NCBI GenBank assembly: GCA_937862735.1
Contig: CALMDH010000243.1
Span: 15,760-79,759, forward strand
Direction: 5' to 3'
From: M0108 sp937862735
Lineage (GTDB): Bacteria; Pseudomonadota; Gammaproteobacteria; Chromatiales; Chromatiaceae
Length of the DNA stretch: 64,000 bases
Part shown: piece after piece, positions 32,053-40,962 of the stretch
How positions within the stretch are numbered: position 1 is the stretch's first letter
How the letters are laid out: each line of letters starts with the position of its first letter
Position numbers and translations under genes: made by a program
Notes under the pieces: generated by a model
What the model was told of the DNA's origin: nothing
Databases searched by the model: none
Seen by the model: only the letters and a program-made list of their open reading frames with translations

Positions 32053-32631
32053 TCAGGCCGTGCCCAGGGGGGAGACGCCAAAGAGCCAGGCATGGGCCCA
32101 GAAGAGGAAGCCCAGGTAGAAGGCCAGCCCGAGGACGATGGCGATCAGGTCGTTGGCCTTGCCGGGGGGTGCCCCCTGGACCGGGGGGGCGACCCGGTAA
32201 AAGAGGGAGATCCGGTCCGCCAGGGCCCAGATCAGGAAGGCGCCGAAAAGCACCAGATCCGCCAGGTTACCGTTGGCGAGGAGATGGGCGAGGGCCCAAA
32301 GGATGACCGCGGTCAGCATGGGGTGGCCCACCGCGGCCTTGATCCGCCCGGGCAGATAGGCGGCAAAAAACAGGGGAAAGGCCGGAAGCATCACCAGCAG
32401 GCCCAGGTGGCGGGTCCAGACCGGCGGCGCGAACAGGGGCACGGGCACGGCCCGCGCCTGGCCATAACCCCAGACGATGAGGACAAGCCCGGCCAGGGCG
32501 ACCAGCCCCGCCAGGCCCTGCCAGCCGTTATTGCCGAGACGGTCGATCAGGCCCTGACGCCAGCCGGGGGCGAGAAAGCCAAGGGAATGGACGCCGAGAA
32601 AAATCACCAGGCCGATAATCAGGATGGTCAT
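32053..32631 (-). CDS. NnrU family membrane protein
   Basis: The 192-residue protein has five to six hydrophobic segments and opens with MTILIIGLVIFLGVHSLGF, typical of NnrU. It is named for its place in nitrite/nitric oxide reduction gene sets in Rhodobacter; its biochemical role is unknown. The ATG at 32631 has GGAGAAGG upstream; a longer frame to 32760 overlaps the divergent ABC gene. It lies about 4.6 kb from the octaheme cytochrome, too far to imply a shared unit. Confidence 0.85.
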   Translation of the reverse strand: MTILIIGLVIFLGVHSLGFLAPGWRQGLIDRLGNNGWQGLAGLVALAGLVLIVWGYGQARAVPVPLFAPPVWTRHLGLLVMLPAFPLFFAAYLPGRIKAAVGHPMLTAVILWALAHLLANGNLADLVLFGAFLIWALADRISLFYRVAPPVQGAPPGKANDLIAIVLGLAFYLGFLFWAHAWLFGVSPLGTA

Positions 32632-32765
32632 GCGTGCCTTCTCCGGTAAAAGACGGGGACCGCTGGCGGACTGCGGCCAGGGTTGGGACAATGCTACCCG
32701 AAGCGGCGCCATGTTGCCCTTCCGCCGCAACCGCCACCCCCGGAAACCAAGGGAAACCACTCACC

Positions 32766-33647
32766 ATGGACAGCCTCATCGCCGCCCGGAATCTGGTCAA
32801 GACCTACCCTGGCGTCCGCGCCGTGGACGGGATCAGCTTCGCCGTGGCCCCCGGCCGGTGTTTCGGCCTCCTCGGCCCCAACGGCGCGGGCAAGACCACC
32901 ACCCTGGAGATGCTGGAGGGCATCCAGCCCCCCACGGCCGGGGAGGTCCTCTACCGTGGCCGCCCCCTGGACCGGGCCTACCGGGAGGTCATCGGTATCC
33001 AGTTCCAGGCCACCGCCCTCCAGGACTTCCAGACCGTGGCCGAATCCCTGGCCATGTTCGCCGCCCTCTACCCGCGGACCGCCTCGCGGGAGGAGCTAAT
33101 CCGGCTGTGCAACCTGGATGATCTTCTCGACCGTGACACCCGCCAGCTCTCCGGTGGCCAGCGCCAGCGCCTGCTGCTGGCCATCGCCCTGGTCAACGAC
33201 CCGGAACTAGTCTTTCTCGACGAACCCACCACCGGCCTCGACCCCCAGGCGCGGCGCAACTTCTGGGGCCTGATCGAGACGGTGCGGGGCCGGGGCACCA
33301 CTGTGCTCCTGACCACCCACTACATGGAGGAGGCCGAGCACCTCTGTGACGAGATCGCCATCGTCGACCACGGCCGGATCATCGCCCAGGGCAGTCCGGC
33401 GCATCTGGTCCGTGCCCACTTCCCCGCCACCGTCGTCCGCCTGCCGGAGGCCGCCTGGCCCGCGGCGGCCCCCTTGCCGGACGGGGCCCTGCGCCATGAC
33501 GGCGAAATCAAGCTCTTCGCCGCGGACGTGCCCGACCTGCTGGGGGACCTGGCGCGGGTGGGCGCCGACCTGCGCGAGCTGCGCGTCGCCTCCCCCAATC
33601 TGGAAGACCTCTTCCTCAAGCTCACCGGCCATGACCTGCGCGCCTGA
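32766..33647 (+). CDS. ABC transporter ATP-binding protein (ABC-2 type exporter)
   Basis: The 293-residue ATPase shows Walker A GPNGAGKTT, a Q-loop, signature LSGGQRQRL, Walker B LVFLDEPTTGLDP and a switch histidine (TTHYMEE). The C-terminal part (PNLEDLFLKLTG) is the usual tail of exporters that pair with ABC-2 permeases. The permease gene follows after 38 bases. The pair could export a drug, a glycan or a lipid; no substrate can be read from sequence. ATG 32766 is the family start. Confidence 0.93.
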   Translation: MDSLIAARNLVKTYPGVRAVDGISFAVAPGRCFGLLGPNGAGKTTTLEMLEGIQPPTAGEVLYRGRPLDRAYREVIGIQFQATALQDFQTVAESLAMFAALYPRTASREELIRLCNLDDLLDRDTRQLSGGQRQRLLLAIALVNDPELVFLDEPTTGLDPQARRNFWGLIETVRGRGTTVLLTTHYMEEAEHLCDEIAIVDHGRIIAQGSPAHLVRAHFPATVVRLPEAAWPAAAPLPDGALRHDGEIKLFAADVPDLLGDLARVGADLRELRVASPNLEDLFLKLTGHDLRA

Positions 33648-33685
33648 GAGGCCCGGCCACCCTTCACGATCGTCAGGAGTCCGCC

Positions 33686-34888
33686 ATGTGGCGTCGCATC
33701 CTCGCCATCTTCGTCGCCCGCAATCGGGAGTTCTACCGCGACCGTGCCGGCCTGGGCTGGAACATTTTCATGCCGATCCTCATGGTCCTGTCCTTCGCCT
33801 TCATCTTCAGCGGTGAACCCCAGGCCCCCTTCAAGGTCGGGGTACTGACGGCGGACGGCACCCTGCCCACGCCCAGGACCGGCCCGCTGGCCCTGGAGCA
33901 TATTCAGTTCATTCCCGTGACGGACCTGGCGGCCGCTCTCGCCAAGGTGGACCGCCACCAGCTCGACCTGCTGTGGGACCCCACCCCCGCGCCGGGCGCC
34001 TATTGGGTCAACCGGGAGTCCCCCCAGGGCTATCTGGCGGAACGGCTCCTGGTGGGCGCCGCGACCGGCGGGACCCGGGCCGTGGGGCTGACCGCCCCGG
34101 CGCTGGATAAGGCCGCTCCCGCGGGTAAGGGACCAGGCTCGGCCTTGGCCCCCGATCCCGGCGCCGATCCTGGTCCTGAGCGCGGTCCCGAGCCCGAGCA
34201 GGAGCTCAAGGCCGGGGGGATGATCGGACCCTCCCCGGCCCCAGGCCCAACGCTTGCGCCACCCCGGCGCCACGAGCGCAGCGGTACCGCCCTGCGTTAC
34301 GCCGACTGGGTCCTTCCCGGCATCCTGGCGATGAACATCATGTTCTCCAGCCTCTGGGGGGTGGGCTGGGTCATCGTGCGTTACCGCAAGAATGGCGTCC
34401 TGCGCCGGCTCAAGGCCACGCCCCTCTCGCCCTTCGAGTTCCTCACCGCCCAGATCCTCTCCCGGCTGGTGGTGGTGATGAGCGCCAGCCTGATCGTCTA
34501 TGGCGGCGCGGCCCTGATCCTCGACTTTCCCATGCGCGGTTCCCATGTCGCCCTGGCGCTGATCTATCTCGCCGGCGCCCTGTGCCTCATCAGCCTGGGG
34601 CTCATCGTCTCGGCCCGGCTGCGCACCGAGGAACTGGCGGACGGCATTCTCAACCTCATCTCCTGGCCCCTGTTGCTGCTCTCCGGGGTCTGGTTCTCCA
34701 TGGAGGGGACCAGCGCCGCCGCCCGATTCTTCTCGCAACTCTCGCCCCTGACCCACCTGGTGGACGGTGCCCGCGCCATCATGATCGACGGCGCCCAAAC
34801 GGCGGACATCCTCCCCCAACTCTTCTTGCTGACGGCCCTGGCCCTGATCTTTCTCGCCATCGCCGCGCGGCTGTTCCGTTGGGAATAG
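33686..34888 (+). CDS. ABC-2 type permease with low-complexity periplasmic insertion
   Basis: The 400-residue membrane protein has a first transmembrane segment near residue 25-42 and a cluster of five toward the C-terminus (from about residue 207), the usual ABC-2 design. The extracytoplasmic loop between them is expanded. Residues about 141-200 are a Gly/Pro/Glu-rich low-complexity stretch (GKGPGSALAPDPGAD, GPEPEQE, GPSPAPGP), absent in typical relatives and encoded by a GC-rich repeat (34106-34285). It partners the ATPase upstream; the substrate is unknown. Confidence 0.9.
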   Translation: MWRRILAIFVARNREFYRDRAGLGWNIFMPILMVLSFAFIFSGEPQAPFKVGVLTADGTLPTPRTGPLALEHIQFIPVTDLAAALAKVDRHQLDLLWDPTPAPGAYWVNRESPQGYLAERLLVGAATGGTRAVGLTAPALDKAAPAGKGPGSALAPDPGADPGPERGPEPEQELKAGGMIGPSPAPGPTLAPPRRHERSGTALRYADWVLPGILAMNIMFSSLWGVGWVIVRYRKNGVLRRLKATPLSPFEFLTAQILSRLVVVMSASLIVYGGAALILDFPMRGSHVALALIYLAGALCLISLGLIVSARLRTEELADGILNLISWPLLLLSGVWFSMEGTSAAARFFSQLSPLTHLVDGARAIMIDGAQTADILPQLFLLTALALIFLAIAARLFRWE

Positions 34889-34982
34889 GTATCAGCAGGT
34901 TAACAGCCCAAGGCTCCAGTGATTTGCCCACGCGGTTTTCGACCCTGCGGACTGGTCTGGTCATTTGTTCAGGAATACGCCC

Positions 34983-36251
34983 ATGAAAGTTGACGTCATC
35001 GTGATCGGCGCCGGTCTTTCCGGCCTGGCCTGCGCCCTGACCCTGCAAGCGCGGGGCCTCACCCCCCTGGTCCTGGAGGCCAGCGACGGCATCGGTGGCC
35101 GGGTGCGCACCGACCAGCATCAGGGCTTTCTTCTCGACCGCGGGTTTCAGGTCTTGCAGACCTGGTACCCCGAGGCGCAACGCTGGCTGGACTACGGTGC
35201 CCTCGACCTGCGCCCCTTCTACCCCGGGGCCCTGGTGCGCAGTGGGGGGGGCTTCCACCGCGTCAGCGACGTCTGGCGTCGTCCCTGGCGACTGCCGGAG
35301 ATGCTCCTGTCGCCCATCGGCACCCTTGGCGACAAGCTGCGCCTACTCGGGCTGCGTCACAGTTGCCTGCGGGGGACCATCGCCGACCTTTACGCTCGCC
35401 CGGAGACCACCGCCCTGGCCCGCTTGCAGGCACGCGGTTTCTCCACGCGGATGCTGGATCGGTTCTTCAAGCCCTTCTTCAGCGGCGTCTTCTTCGATCC
35501 CGACCTGGGCGTCTCCTCGCGCACCTTCGAGTTTCTGTTTCGCGCCTTCGCCCTCGGCGACACCGCCCTGCCGGCGCGGGGCATGGGGGCGATCCCGGCC
35601 CAACTGGCCGCCCGCATGCGGGGCGAATGGCTACGCCTCGGCTGTCGGGTGACCGGGTTGGAGCAAGGCCAGGCGGTGCTCGACGGGGGAGAACGGATTG
35701 ATGCCCGGGCCCTGGTGATCGCCACGGACCCGTGGGAGGCGGCACGCCTCCTTGGGCATGCCCGGCATGCCGGCGACCGCCAGCGCCCGCCACCAGCCCG
35801 CGGCACCACCTGCTGCTACTTCGCCGCGGATGCCCCGCCCTTCCGAGGCCCTTACCTGGTCCTGAATGGCGAAGGCCGGGGGCGGATCAATAGCATCCAG
35901 TGTCCGAGCAACCTATCCGAGCACTATGCCCCGCCGGGCAAGGCCCTGATCACGGTCAACTGCCATGGCGTCGGCGAGGACCCGGACCGCCTGGAGGCCA
36001 GGATCCGACGGGAACTGGGCGACTGGTTCGGCCCGCCGGTGGCCTCCTGGGAACGGCTGGCCATCTACCCGCTCCCCCAGGCCCTGCCCGTCCAGGCCCC
36101 GCCGGTGGCTGATCCGGCTACCATTCCCCAACGGCTGGCCTCGGGGCTCTGGGTCTGTGGTGAATACCGGGCGGCCCCTTCCATCCACTGGACGCTACAC
36201 TCCGGACGCCGGGCCGGTGAGGATATCGCCTTTTCCCTCAGCGCTGGCTAG
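34983..36251 (+). CDS. FAD-dependent amine oxidase/phytoene-desaturase-like oxidoreductase
   Basis: The 422-residue product starts with a Rossmann dinucleotide-binding motif (IVIGAGLSGLACALTL), then the GGRVRT loop typical of the flavin amine oxidase and carotenoid desaturase superfamily. Near the C-terminus LWVCGEYRAAPSIHW fits the second flavin contact (family motif GD-like). The reaction cannot be told from sequence; carotenoid or porphyrin-related roles occur in this superfamily. ATG 34983 is the Rossmann-proximal start; earlier codons add nothing. No carotenoid gene is adjacent. A GCGCCC/GGGCGC hairpin without a T-run lies 41 bases past its stop. Confidence 0.85.
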   Translation: MKVDVIVIGAGLSGLACALTLQARGLTPLVLEASDGIGGRVRTDQHQGFLLDRGFQVLQTWYPEAQRWLDYGALDLRPFYPGALVRSGGGFHRVSDVWRRPWRLPEMLLSPIGTLGDKLRLLGLRHSCLRGTIADLYARPETTALARLQARGFSTRMLDRFFKPFFSGVFFDPDLGVSSRTFEFLFRAFALGDTALPARGMGAIPAQLAARMRGEWLRLGCRVTGLEQGQAVLDGGERIDARALVIATDPWEAARLLGHARHAGDRQRPPPARGTTCCYFAADAPPFRGPYLVLNGEGRGRINSIQCPSNLSEHYAPPGKALITVNCHGVGEDPDRLEARIRRELGDWFGPPVASWERLAIYPLPQALPVQAPPVADPATIPQRLASGLWVCGEYRAAPSIHWTLHSGRRAGEDIAFSLSAG

Positions 36252-36456
36252 CCCTCACCCCGGGATACATCCGTTTTGGCGCGGTGGGGGCGGCGCCCTT
36301 GAGGGCGCTCTCAATTCGGAAAATCATTGCTGGGACCGGCCTTAGGCACCGCCGCGAGAAATTCGGGAACTAATTGATCTACAGGGTCTAAGCAACACCG
36401 TTGGCGAGGCTTCGCTGCAGACCAACGAGACATGAAGCGGCCCCGATTGATCATTA

Positions 36457-37110
36457 CTAGGGGCTGACCCGCTGATCGATCCAGGCGATGACCTCATCGA
36501 GATTGGCCTGCTTGCTGGGGTCGAGACGCTTGGCCTCCACCATGGCGGCGCGGGCCTGGCCGAAGCGGCCGCTATGCAGGTAGGCCATCCCTAAGCCGAC
36601 AAAGGCGGCGGCATTGGTGGCGTCCAGGCTGATGGCGCGCTGGAAGCTCTCGACACTGCCGGCATAATCCTGGCTCATCAGCAGGGCGCCACCCAGGCGC
36701 TGGAAGGCCTGGGCGGACTGGGGCTCAGCCGCCACCGCCTCTCGTAGGACCGCCACGGCTTCGGGCAGCTTGCCTTCGTTGAGTAGGGCCTCGCCGCGTT
36801 GGAGGAGACCCGGGCCGGCGTTTTCGGCCGGGGCCGGAGATGGAACCGCTGACCCGGCCCGCACCCCGGCGGGTGCCGGCGGCTGGGCCGGGATTATCAG
36901 GGGTGGCTGGGCTTGGGGCGATACCTGGGTTGATCCTGGTGCCACGGCTGGCGCCGGTGGTTGAGCCTGAGCCTGGGTCTGAGGGGGTACTTGAGCCCCG
37001 GCTGGTGCCAGCGAGGGGTTCTGGGACTGGGCCCCATCGCCGGTCTGCGCCTGAAGCGACGGCACGACCGAGCAGATGAGGAGGAGGGCGTAAAAGGGAC
37101 GAATTGTCAT
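36457..37110 (-). CDS. Exported tetratricopeptide-repeat protein
   Basis: The 217-residue product begins with a cleavable-looking signal peptide (MTIRPFYALLLICSVVPSLQA, cut after QA). A Gln/Ala/Pro-rich linker (about 22-98) and about three TPR units (from GEALLNEGKLPEAVAVLREA) follow. TPRs usually hold protein partners together. It lies directly downstream of the octaheme cytochrome gene, separated by an intrinsic terminator, and could serve cytochrome maturation or docking; nothing in the sequence proves this. Confidence 0.85.
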   Translation of the reverse strand: MTIRPFYALLLICSVVPSLQAQTGDGAQSQNPSLAPAGAQVPPQTQAQAQPPAPAVAPGSTQVSPQAQPPLIIPAQPPAPAGVRAGSAVPSPAPAENAGPGLLQRGEALLNEGKLPEAVAVLREAVAAEPQSAQAFQRLGGALLMSQDYAGSVESFQRAISLDATNAAAFVGLGMAYLHSGRFGQARAAMVEAKRLDPSKQANLDEVIAWIDQRVSP

Positions 37111-37138
37111 GTTCTCAACCCATCACTATGACCTGGCA

Positions 37139-37177
37139 ACAAAAATCCCGCGCGGGACCCGAGGCCCCGCGCGGGAT
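37139..37177 (-). terminator. Intrinsic terminator after the octaheme cytochrome gene
   Basis: On the minus strand ATCCCGCGCGGG and CCCGCGCGGGAT pair perfectly over 12 bases with a nine-base loop, followed by TTTTTG. It lies between the cytochrome stop (37222) and the TPR start (37110), so the TPR gene may be transcribed only by read-through or its own promoter. Confidence 0.85.
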
Positions 37178-37221
37178 CTGGCCTCCGTTAGGTGGAGGCA
37201 GTGGGCAACGCATGCCTGGGC

Positions 37222-38727
37222 TTACTTCAGGGCACCTTTGCCGTAGCGGGCCTCGAAGCCGGCGCGCACCTTCTCCAGGGCCTCCTTGTTCATGCCGCTG
37301 AAGTACCAGTCATGCCCCTCGATGGGCTTGAAGTATTTCTCCAGCAGGGCATTGGCGGCCTTGTCGTTCTTGTCCTTGTGGATGACCACCTCCTTGAGCT
37401 CGGGAATCCACTCAAAGTAGGTGTGTTTGGCCACCTCGTAGATACCGTGCCACCAGGTGTAGTCCGGGCCCATCATGGCGGCGCCATGACGACCGCGACG
37501 ACCCTCGTGGTGCCAGATCTCCCACCAGGTCCACTCGATAGGCTCGTCAAAGGGCGCGGGGGTGATGTACCCCTTGTCCTTGAGCTCGCCCATGATGGCG
37601 GCGATGGGCTTGGCGAACTTCTCGTTGTAGAGGTCGACCACGTCGTCAAACTGCTTGTAATGGCCCTCGATGACGCTGGTGGCATGGCAGCCGAAGCAGA
37701 TGCTCTCCATTTTGGCGCGGCGATCCTTCCAGGTCAGGACCTCGACGACCTTGGAGCCCTTGGCCTCGTCGCCGACCTTGGGAATCTCCTTGCCCTCGGG
37801 AACGTCGAACTCGTTGCCGTTCTCCAGCTTGACCAGGTTCATCTTGGTGGAGATGGGCGGCCGGAGGGTCCAGGAGATGCGTTCGCCGACATTGTGGGTC
37901 TTGGGCTGGTTGACGCCGGCGCTCATGTGGCAGGTGGCGCAGGTGGGGGCGGCGGAGTAATCGACGCCGGCGATCCACTTGTCGGAGTCCAGGTTCATCT
38001 CATCGATCTTGGCGCGATAGATGATGCCGTGCTTGGACTCGTTGTAGACCTCGATCTGGGGATGGTCGGGGCCCACGTGGCACTTGCCACAGGTGTCCGG
38101 GGTGCGGGCCTGTTCGCGGGAGAAGCGGTGACGGCCGTGGCAGGCGGTGCAGGAGCCCTTGGAGCCGTCGGGGTTCAACCGGCCAATACCCGTATTGGGC
38201 CAGCTACCCGGCAGGGGACGCCCCTTGTCCTTACCCTCGGTGATGAATTCCAGCTTGCCGCCATGGCACTGCCGACAGCCGGCGTTGACCGCGGCGGGAC
38301 CGCCCACCACTTCGCCCATCAGGTTGTCCAGGGAGGCGAGGATGTCACCGGCCTTGGAGTGATGGGAGCCGTCCATCTCCTCGAATTCGGTGGTATGGCA
38401 CTTGGAGCAATCCTTGGGTGTGACGACGATGGAGATCAGGGCGCCTTCATGGGTGAAGGCGTCGACATCCCCCTCCTTCGCCTCATGGCAGTCCAGGCAG
38501 TTGACCCCGTTCTGGCCATGCTGGCTGTGGTTCCATTCCCAGTAGAGGCCAGGATTCTCCGACATGTGGCAATCGACGCATTCCTGACCGGCGGGATTCC
38601 CCCAGTCAACACCGACTTTACCCGCCGGGCGATCGGCTTGGACTGGCCCATTGGCCAGTAGCAGGGCCAATCCAGCCAGGCTGGTAGTGAGCCAAGCGAC
38701 CTTGCGGACTTGGCGACTGGTTTTCAT
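37222..38727 (-). CDS. Octaheme cytochrome c of the hydroxylamine oxidoreductase family
   Basis: The 501-residue product has a Sec signal (GLALLLANGPVQA, cut near residue 31) and exactly eight CxxCH heme motifs at residues 50, 77, 107, 151, 193, 213, 263 and 344. The layout and the MMGPDYTWWHGIYEVAK block match the HAO family. Members either oxidise hydroxylamine or reduce nitrite/hydroxylamine to ammonium. Crosslinking tyrosine residues distinguish the oxidising type; Y423 and Y430 are candidates, but I cannot align them by eye. ATG 38727 has GAGGAG upstream, and an FNR-type site lies 209 bases further up. Anaerobic nitrogen-oxide reduction is the likelier reading in this setting. Confidence 0.93.
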   Translation of the reverse strand: MKTSRQVRKVAWLTTSLAGLALLLANGPVQADRPAGKVGVDWGNPAGQECVDCHMSENPGLYWEWNHSQHGQNGVNCLDCHEAKEGDVDAFTHEGALISIVVTPKDCSKCHTTEFEEMDGSHHSKAGDILASLDNLMGEVVGGPAAVNAGCRQCHGGKLEFITEGKDKGRPLPGSWPNTGIGRLNPDGSKGSCTACHGRHRFSREQARTPDTCGKCHVGPDHPQIEVYNESKHGIIYRAKIDEMNLDSDKWIAGVDYSAAPTCATCHMSAGVNQPKTHNVGERISWTLRPPISTKMNLVKLENGNEFDVPEGKEIPKVGDEAKGSKVVEVLTWKDRRAKMESICFGCHATSVIEGHYKQFDDVVDLYNEKFAKPIAAIMGELKDKGYITPAPFDEPIEWTWWEIWHHEGRRGRHGAAMMGPDYTWWHGIYEVAKHTYFEWIPELKEVVIHKDKNDKAANALLEKYFKPIEGHDWYFSGMNKEALEKVRAGFEARYGKGALK

Positions 38728-38935
38728 GTGCGCTCTCCTCAACAGGTAGGACAAACTCCCGCGGCCCCACGGACCTCGCGAGAGGCAATACTCCGAGATT
38801 GGGAAAGCAGCACGACCGCGCCGCTCATTCCTGCCCTTTGGTGTACAACTTCCTACTTGCGCGCCCCTATGTGTTGTTGTGCGGCGCTCGCTCCACTCCC
38901 CCACTGACAGTTTGACAGGCGTCCAAGGAACCGCC

Positions 38936-38949
38936 TTGATTTAGGTCAA
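38936..38949 (-). promoter_or_regulatory. FNR/ANR-type operator upstream of the octaheme cytochrome
   Basis: On the minus strand the site reads TTGACCTAAATCAA, a close fit to the FNR consensus TTGAT-N4-ATCAA (one mismatch in the left half). Its centre is at 38942-38943, which for a class II promoter predicts a start near 38901. The -10 region there (CAAACT) is only fair. This lies in the 328-base spacer 38728-39055 between lipA and the cytochrome gene; nothing else in that spacer was recognised. Anaerobic or NO-responsive induction of the cytochrome is the implied role. Confidence 0.6.
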
Positions 38950-39055
38950 ATCAGAGCGAGGGATCCATGGGCCCCCAACTGCGGGCCCATTGGCGAGGCC
39001 AACAGCGGGGCAGTGCGGGGCGGTGCGGGACGTCACGCCAGCGAGCCCAGGCGCG

Positions 39056-40072
39056 CTACCTAGCCGGCGGCGCCGAGGGGGTTAGCGCCAGGGCCTCCGC
39101 CGCCTGCTGGTCGGCGTGGTAAGAGGAGCGCACCAGGGCACCGCTGGCGATGTGGGTGAATCCCAACGCCTCTCCCGCCTGACGCAGGGCCCCGAACTCA
39201 TCCGGGGTCCAGTAACGGCGGACGGGTAGGTGGGCGCGGCTGGGGGCCAGGTACTGACCGAGGGTCAGCATGTCGCAACCGTGTGCGCGCAGGTCGGCCA
39301 TCACCGCCAGGACCTCTTCCGCCTCCTCGCCCAGGCCGAGCATGAGCCCGGACTTGGTAGGGATGTCCGGGTGGCGCTCCTTGAAGGCGCGCAGCAGGGC
39401 CAGGGAGCCGGCATAGTCGGCGCCGGGGCGGGCCTGGGGATAAAGGCGGGGTACCGTCTCCAGGTTGTGATTGAAGAGGTCCGGCCGGCCAGCGCCGCTG
39501 AACTGATCCAGGGCCAGGGCCTCACGACCGCGAAAGTCCGGGACCAGCACCTCCAGACGCGTCTCCGGACTGCGCCCGCGAATGGCGCGCAGGCAGGCGG
39601 CGAAGTGGCCGGCCCCACCGTCGCGCAGATCGTCGCGGTCCACGGAGGTGATGACCACGTAGCGCAGGCCAAGGGCGGCGATGGATTGGGCCAGGTGCGC
39701 GGGCTCCTCGGCATCCACCGGCGCCGGGCGACCATGGGCGACATCGCAGAAGGGACAGCGGCGTGTGCAGACATCGCCCAGGATCATGAAGGTGGCGGTG
39801 CCGTGGTTGAAGCACTCGCCCAGGTTGGGGCACTGGGCCTCCTCGCAGACGGTGGCGAGCCGGGCCTCGCGCAGCAAGCGCTTGATGCGCGTCACCCCGG
39901 GGCCGATGGGGGCGCGGGCGCGAATCCAGCTCGGTTTGCGCAGGGGCACCGCCAGGGGCTCGACCTTGACCGGGATACGCGCCACCTTGTCCTGGCCCCG
40001 GTGGTGGGTCTCCGGGGTGGCGCGGGAGGGAGCGTCCAGGAAGGGCGAGGGGATTTGGCTTTCAAGTGGCAT
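39056..40072 (-). CDS. lipA: Lipoyl synthase (radical SAM)
   Basis: LipA inserts two sulfurs into protein-bound octanoyl groups. The 338-residue product has the auxiliary cluster motif CEEAQCPNLGEC and the radical SAM motif CTRRCPFC, with the C-terminal RSSYHAD segment holding the serine that ligates the auxiliary cluster. ATG 40072 has AGGAA upstream; the frame stays open to 40156 but those residues are unlike LipA. lipB is not adjacent. It follows lutC by 197 bases on the same strand. Confidence 0.95.
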   Translation of the reverse strand: MPLESQIPSPFLDAPSRATPETHHRGQDKVARIPVKVEPLAVPLRKPSWIRARAPIGPGVTRIKRLLREARLATVCEEAQCPNLGECFNHGTATFMILGDVCTRRCPFCDVAHGRPAPVDAEEPAHLAQSIAALGLRYVVITSVDRDDLRDGGAGHFAACLRAIRGRSPETRLEVLVPDFRGREALALDQFSGAGRPDLFNHNLETVPRLYPQARPGADYAGSLALLRAFKERHPDIPTKSGLMLGLGEEAEEVLAVMADLRAHGCDMLTLGQYLAPSRAHLPVRRYWTPDEFGALRQAGEALGFTHIASGALVRSSYHADQQAAEALALTPSAPPAR

Positions 40073-40269
40073 GGACTTATTTCCTGGGGCAATCACTTTT
40101 TTGGCCCGTGGCGGGGAAGCCGCGGCGGCTGCGCGGCTCAGGCCCCGGCCGGGCACTCACTCTTCGCAACGCCTGGCTTTCCGCAACGCGGAGTCAGGGT
40201 CGGGGGCAAAAGGCTTGCTGAGCTCCGTACATTTCACCCGGCGTGCCTGATGGCGCTTGGGGGGGGAAC

Positions 40270-40962
40270 TCAGGCCAGCGCTGGAGGCGGATCGGCGGTA
40301 TCGCCCTTCACCCGGACCAGGACCAGCAGTTCCTTGGGGCCATGGACGCCATAGGCCAGGGTCTGCTCGATGTCGGCGGACTTGGAGGGCCCGGAGATGA
40401 GCAGGGCATTGGTCGGCAGGCCCCGGCCCGCCCAGTCCTCCGCGACCAGGAATTCATGGAAGGTCGAGCGGATGCGGTCCGCCTCCAGGACCACGGCATG
40501 GATCGGGGGGACCAGGGACAGGAGACGGGGCTCCTGGATACTGGGCCAGAGCACCAGGGTCCCGGTCTCGGCAATCCCGCCCAGGCAACCGGTGAGGCTG
40601 GCGTCGGTGGCACTGAACAGCTCGGCCCGACAGGCCTCGATCGGTTGGTCGTGGGGGATCAGGGTGATCGCCCCCCGGTCGGGCCAGGCCGCCGCCAGTT
40701 CCGCGCCCAAGGCCGTGGCGGGGGCGAAACGCAGATTGGTCGCGCCCTTGGCGGACAGGCGGGAGAAAAGGGTAGCAGGCCAATCGTCGCCCACGGGGAT
40801 CACCTCACCGCGTACCGCCGTCAGCGCCGCCGTGAAGCGCCGCAATCGTTCCGGTGGCGACCAGTCGAAGCGGCGCACCGGATTCTCCGGAGCCGGGCGT
40901 GGTCCGGTGGCGACCCCGCGCCGCAGACGCTGGAGGATGGCCTCCCGGGCCGGGCTACTCAT
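40270..40962 (-). CDS. lutC: LutC-type L-lactate utilisation protein (LUD domain)
   Basis: The 230-residue product belongs to the LUD family; SATDASLTGCLGGIAETGTL matches its signature. It is the non-iron-sulfur member of the LutABC L-lactate oxidising complex known from Bacillus and as YkgEFG in enterobacteria. ATG 40962 overlaps the end of lutB by eight bases, indicating coupled translation. Lactate as the substrate is by family analogy. Confidence 0.88.
   Translation of the reverse strand: MSSPAREAILQRLRRGVATGPRPAPENPVRRFDWSPPERLRRFTAALTAVRGEVIPVGDDWPATLFSRLSAKGATNLRFAPATALGAELAAAWPDRGAITLIPHDQPIEACRAELFSATDASLTGCLGGIAETGTLVLWPSIQEPRLLSLVPPIHAVVLEADRIRSTFHEFLVAEDWAGRGLPTNALLISGPSKSADIEQTLAYGVHGPKELLVLVRVKGDTADPPPALA

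Noticed and set aside
36293..36308. Hairpin GCGCCC/GGGCGC after the FAD oxidoreductase as a terminator
   Set aside because: It is short and has no T-run, so it is probably chance in GC-rich DNA.
38728..38904. A longer octaheme cytochrome start at 38904
   Set aside because: The extra residues are basic and unlike a signal peptide. ATG 38727 has a good ribosome site followed at once by a Sec signal.
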